This document shows positions 6,990 to 8,865 of a stretch of 8,865 nucleotides of DNA, in pieces (within the stretch, counting starts at the first letter, position 1; each line of letters opens with the position of its first letter). The notes beneath the pieces were generated by a model that worked only from the letters and a program-made list of their open reading frames with translations, did not search any database and was not told the origin of the DNA. Both the position numbers and the translations under genes were made by a program. Location: NCBI GenBank assembly GCA_002340325.1, contig DDLV01000088.1:1-8865 (forward strand), given 5' to 3'. The stretch comes from Glaciecola sp. UBA2563 (GTDB lineage: Bacteria; Pseudomonadota; Gammaproteobacteria; Enterobacterales; Alteromonadaceae).

Positions 6990-7030
6990 GTATGAAATTT
7001 ACCTTAGGCGGTTATTAGTCTATTTAAAGT

Positions 7031-7060
7031 AAAAAAAATGCTCGGAATGTCCGAGCATTT
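7031..7060 (-). terminator. Intrinsic terminator after tig
   Basis: The arms at 7050-7060 and 7036-7046 pair perfectly over 11 base pairs (AAATGCTCGGA against TCCGAGCATTT) around a 3-base loop. On the minus strand a run of eight T residues follows, at 7031-7038, the innermost three being part of the stem. It begins 42 bases after the tig stop and points in the tig direction. It should end most tig transcripts before clpP, although I see no clear promoter between it and clpP, so partial read-through is possible. Confidence 0.9.
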
Positions 7061-7102
7061 AATCAGTTAAAATGTGTAAAAGTCAATGGTTGTTAAAAAA
7101 GA

Positions 7103-8407
7103 TTAAGCTTTTTTATTCATAACCTCGTCGAATGACTTTTTCACTTCGTTAACTTTGGCTTTTGCCAAGATTGCTTCTATGGCTTGCTCTTCTTGCGCGA
7201 GGTTTCGTACTTGCGTCAACAGCTCTTGGTTGCTCTTGTAGTATTCGATAACTTCGCTTGGGTCCTCGTATGCAGACGCCGTTGATTCTATTATGGTATC
7301 AACTCGAGATTCTTCAACCTCTAATTTTTCTTGTTTTATAATCTCGGCCAGAAGTAAACCTATGCTTACGCGGCGCTTGGCGTTATCCATAAACAAATCA
7401 TCGGGTAACTCAGGCATATTCCCCGCGTTTCCTTGCTGTGAAAAACGCTGTTCAGCTTGCTGACGCAAAGTTTGTATTTCTTGCTGCAGCGCTGCTTGAG
7501 GAACATCCATTTCGTTCTTTTCCAAAAGCGCGGAAATCACGTTTTCCTTAACCATTGATTTCAATGTTTGGTCCAGCTCTCGCTGCATGTTTTTCTTCAC
7601 TTCTTCCTTAAGTGCGTCGACGCCGCCTTCTTCGACACCAAAAAGCTTCGCAAAGTCGTCATCCACTTTTGGTAGATTTAACCCGTCTACCTTCTTGATA
7701 GTAATATCGAAAGTGGCCTCTTTACCTTTCAGTGCTTCGGCATGGTAATCTTCTGGAAAAGTAACGTCAGCAGTTACAGATTCTCCGGCCTTTGCACCAA
7801 CAATAGGATCTTCAAACCCTGGGATCATTTGATTCTTGCCAATCTCCAATGGGAAGTCTTCAGCTTTGCCGCCATCAAACTCCTCATCGTCAATCTTCCC
7901 GACGAAATCAATCGTAACCTTGTCACCGTCTTTAATTTTGCGCTTTACTTCTTTATACGATGCGTGTTGCTTTTGAAGCGTCTTCATCATGTCATTCAGA
8001 TCGCCTGCCTTGATGTCAACAACGGTTTTTTCGATTTCCAAATCATCTAGTCCCTTAACTTCAACGTCCGGGAATACTTCGAAGGTCGCTGCAAACTCAA
8101 GGTCTTTGCCATCTTCATCCGTCAAAAGTGAGAAATTCGGCATGCCAACTGGGCTGATGTTTTCTTGCATGATTGCTTCATAAAAGTGTCTTTGCATAAC
8201 ATCACCAGCGACCTCTTGACGAACGGCTGCACCAAAACGCTGTTTTATTACCTTTACTGGTACTTTACCCGGCCTAAAGCCATTAATTCGCTGGGTTTTT
8301 GCGAGCTGCTGTAAACGTGATTTTACCGCCTGATCTACAGATTCAGCTGGCACTGTTATGGTTAGACGTCTCTCTAAGCCTTGAGTTGTCTCCACAGACA
8401 CTTGCAT
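7103..8407 (-). CDS. tig: Trigger factor, ribosome-associated chaperone and peptidyl-prolyl isomerase
   Basis: This 434-residue protein (E. coli trigger factor is 432) binds the ribosome beside the exit tunnel and shields nascent chains in the cytosol. Residues 1 to about 115 form the ribosome-binding domain, with the signature loop GFRPGKVP at 43-50. Residues about 155-242 are the FKBP-type isomerase domain, recognisable from GDKVTIDFVGKIDDEEFDGG and the following IPGFEDPIVG at 195-204. The rest is the helical C-terminal chaperone domain, rich in Gln and Glu. The ATG start is preceded by GAGGT at 8414-8418 with good spacing, and no signal peptide is present. The position ahead of clpP-clpX-lon is the conserved proteobacterial arrangement. 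A strong terminator directly after the stop separates it from clpP. Two copies of AAATGCGC, 11 bases apart (8422-8429, 8433-8440), lie just upstream of the ribosome binding site; their meaning is unknown. Confidence 0.98.
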   Translation of the reverse strand: MQVSVETTQGLERRLTITVPAESVDQAVKSRLQQLAKTQRINGFRPGKVPVKVIKQRFGAAVRQEVAGDVMQRHFYEAIMQENISPVGMPNFSLLTDEDGKDLEFAATFEVFPDVEVKGLDDLEIEKTVVDIKAGDLNDMMKTLQKQHASYKEVKRKIKDGDKVTIDFVGKIDDEEFDGGKAEDFPLEIGKNQMIPGFEDPIVGAKAGESVTADVTFPEDYHAEALKGKEATFDITIKKVDGLNLPKVDDDFAKLFGVEEGGVDALKEEVKKNMQRELDQTLKSMVKENVISALLEKNEMDVPQAALQQEIQTLRQQAEQRFSQQGNAGNMPELPDDLFMDNAKRRVSIGLLLAEIIKQEKLEVEESRVDTIIESTASAYEDPSEVIEYYKSNQELLTQVRNLAQEEQAIEAILAKAKVNEVKKSFDEVMNKKA

Positions 8408-8475
8408 TGTAATACCTCGTGGCGCATTTCTTGCGCATTTTCTTCAATAGTAATTTTAATAGTGAATTTGTAAGC

Positions 8476-8501
8476 AAAAATACGGCTTGTCTTCAGGCCG
8501 T
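8476..8501 (-). terminator. Leader hairpin with short T run upstream of tig (possible tRNA-operon terminator or attenuator)
   Basis: The minus strand reads ACGGC (8497-8501), a 10-base loop, then GCCGT (8482-8486), followed by A and TTTTT (8476-8480). Two further T-G/C-A pairs can form inside the loop across a C-A mismatch. The five-pair GC-rich stem with five T residues is weaker than the other terminators in this window. It is the first hairpin after tRNA-Pro and could end the tRNA transcript. Because it lies downstream of the candidate tig promoter, it would also sit in the tig leader. Confidence 0.4.
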
Positions 8502-8520
8502 GCTCGCAAAAGGACGCCAG

Positions 8521-8549
8521 ATTATACAGAGTGGAAATTATAGAGTCGA
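8521..8549 (-). promoter_or_regulatory. Candidate sigma70 promoter for tig
   Basis: On the minus strand a perfect -10 hexamer TATAAT (8521-8526) sits 17 bases from TCGACT (8544-8549), which matches four of six bases of the -35 consensus. The predicted transcript would start near 8514 and have a leader of about 105 bases before the tig ATG. A second TATAAT at 8537-8542 has no convincing -35 partner; its upstream hexamer at the usual spacing falls against the tRNA-Pro end. The position between tRNA-Pro and tig fits a start for tig independent of the tRNA operon. The start site is inferred, not observed. Confidence 0.6.
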
Positions 8550-8562
8550 GCTGTTTTTTGAA

Positions 8563-8639
8563 TGGTCGGTGAGATAGGATTTGAACCTACGACCCCTTGG
8601 ACCCAAACCAAGTGCGCTACCAAGCTGCGCCACTCACCG
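8563..8639 (-). tRNA. proM: tRNA-Pro (anticodon TGG)
   Basis: This is a 77-base tRNA including an encoded CCA. Acceptor strands CGGTGAG and CTCACCG pair perfectly. The D-stem is GCGC/GCGC, the anticodon arm is CTTGG-TTTGGGT-CCAAG, and the anticodon TGG (8603-8605) reads CCN proline codons. The T-arm is GTAGG-TTCAAAT-CCTAT with one G-T pair. It is the last gene of the tRNA cluster, and the tig start codon is 155 bases further downstream. The symbol follows the E. coli argX-hisR-leuT-proM operon by position and anticodon. Confidence 0.97.
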
Positions 8640-8696
8640 CTAGTCGTATTTTTCATTTGCAACGAGTTGTTTAGAACGCTTATCGAAGCAACATGA

Positions 8697-8781
8697 TGGT
8701 GCGGAAGGAGAGACTTGAACTCTCACGCCGTGAAGCACTGGAACCTAAATCCAGCGTGTCTACCAATTCCACCACTTCCGC
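8697..8781 (-). tRNA. tRNA-Leu (anticodon TAG)
   Basis: This is an 85-base class II tRNA with an encoded CCA. The acceptor stem GCGGAAG pairs with CTTCCGC. The anticodon arm is CTGGA-TTTAGGT-TCCAG, giving anticodon TAG (8745-8747), which reads CUN leucine codons. A long variable arm follows, then the T-arm GAGAG-TTCAAGT-CTCTC. The discriminator is A (8700), as expected for leucine. It lies between tRNA-His and tRNA-Pro, separated from tRNA-Pro by 57 bases with no visible terminator. It occupies the slot held by leuT in the E. coli His-Leu-Pro operon, but leuT carries CAG, so no symbol is assigned here. Confidence 0.97.
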
Positions 8782-8797
8782 TATTTTTTTCTGAAGG

Positions 8798-8865
8798 TGG
8801 GGTGGACGATGGGACTTGAACCCACGACAACCGGGATCACAACCCGGGGCTCTACCAACTGAGCT
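8798..8865 (-). tRNA. hisR: tRNA-His (anticodon GTG), 5' end cut by window edge
   Basis: Read on the minus strand, the sequence runs from the D-stem (AGCTCAG) through an anticodon stem-loop CCGGG-TTGTGAT-CCCGG to a T-arm GTGGG-TTCAAGT-CCCAT and a genome-encoded CCA. The anticodon GTG (8838-8840) reads histidine codons. The discriminator base is C (8801), the identity base expected for bacterial tRNA-His. About nine bases of the 5' acceptor strand, including the extra G-1 typical of tRNA-His, lie beyond the right edge. It is 16 bases upstream of tRNA-Leu, so the two are very probably cotranscribed. In E. coli the argX-hisR-leuT-proM operon has the order Arg-His-Leu-Pro, so a tRNA-Arg just outside the window is predicted. 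Confidence 0.96.

Noticed and set aside
6990..7030. Possible sigma32 promoter for clpP (CTTTAAA with CCGCCTAA)
   Set aside because: The -10 is a poor match to CCCCATNT, and a start there would remove the likely clpP ribosome binding site AAGGT from the mRNA.
1..8865. Search for mobile elements, CRISPR arrays, toxin-antitoxin or defence genes
   Set aside because: No transposase, integrase, direct-repeat array or unfamiliar gene was seen; the window is conserved housekeeping throughout.

Overview
The window is a chromosomal segment from a gammaproteobacterium, most probably a marine Alteromonadales-type organism. This assignment is an inference from protein similarity as I remember it (ClpX, ClpP, Lon, HU-beta, trigger factor), the moderately AT-rich composition and the gene order; I could not run a search. 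All genes lie on the minus strand, so transcription runs from high to low coordinates. Every protein gene is complete. Only the tRNA at the right edge is cut.

Layout in the direction of transcription: a tRNA cluster (tRNA-His(GTG), cut by the window edge; tRNA-Leu(TAG); tRNA-Pro(TGG)), then tig (trigger factor), clpP, clpX, lon, hupB (HU-beta) and ppiD (periplasmic folding factor). This is the classic tig-clpP-clpX-lon-hupB-ppiD proteostasis cluster. Trigger factor meets nascent chains at the ribosome. ClpXP and Lon are the ATP-dependent cytosolic proteases. PpiD is an inner-membrane-anchored chaperone facing the periplasm. HU-beta is a nucleoid protein.

The genes fall into transcription blocks marked by signals visible in the DNA. 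A sigma70-like promoter lies between tRNA-Pro and tig, and a hairpin with a short T run lies in the tig leader. A strong intrinsic terminator follows tig. clpP and clpX are 27 bases apart and share a block closed by another strong terminator. Abutting that terminator is a near-consensus sigma32 (heat-shock) promoter for lon. The 269-base gap between lon and hupB has no gene. It holds two weak A/T-rich hairpins, three phased A-tracts, two candidate promoters and several short perfect palindromes before a strong ribosome binding site and a GTG start. hupB ends in an intrinsic terminator, and ppiD then has its own candidate promoter built around an inverted repeat. Bases 1-49, downstream of ppiD, hold nothing I can identify.

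I see no previously undescribed system. The coding content is conserved housekeeping, and what is worth checking lies in the intergenic regulatory architecture.
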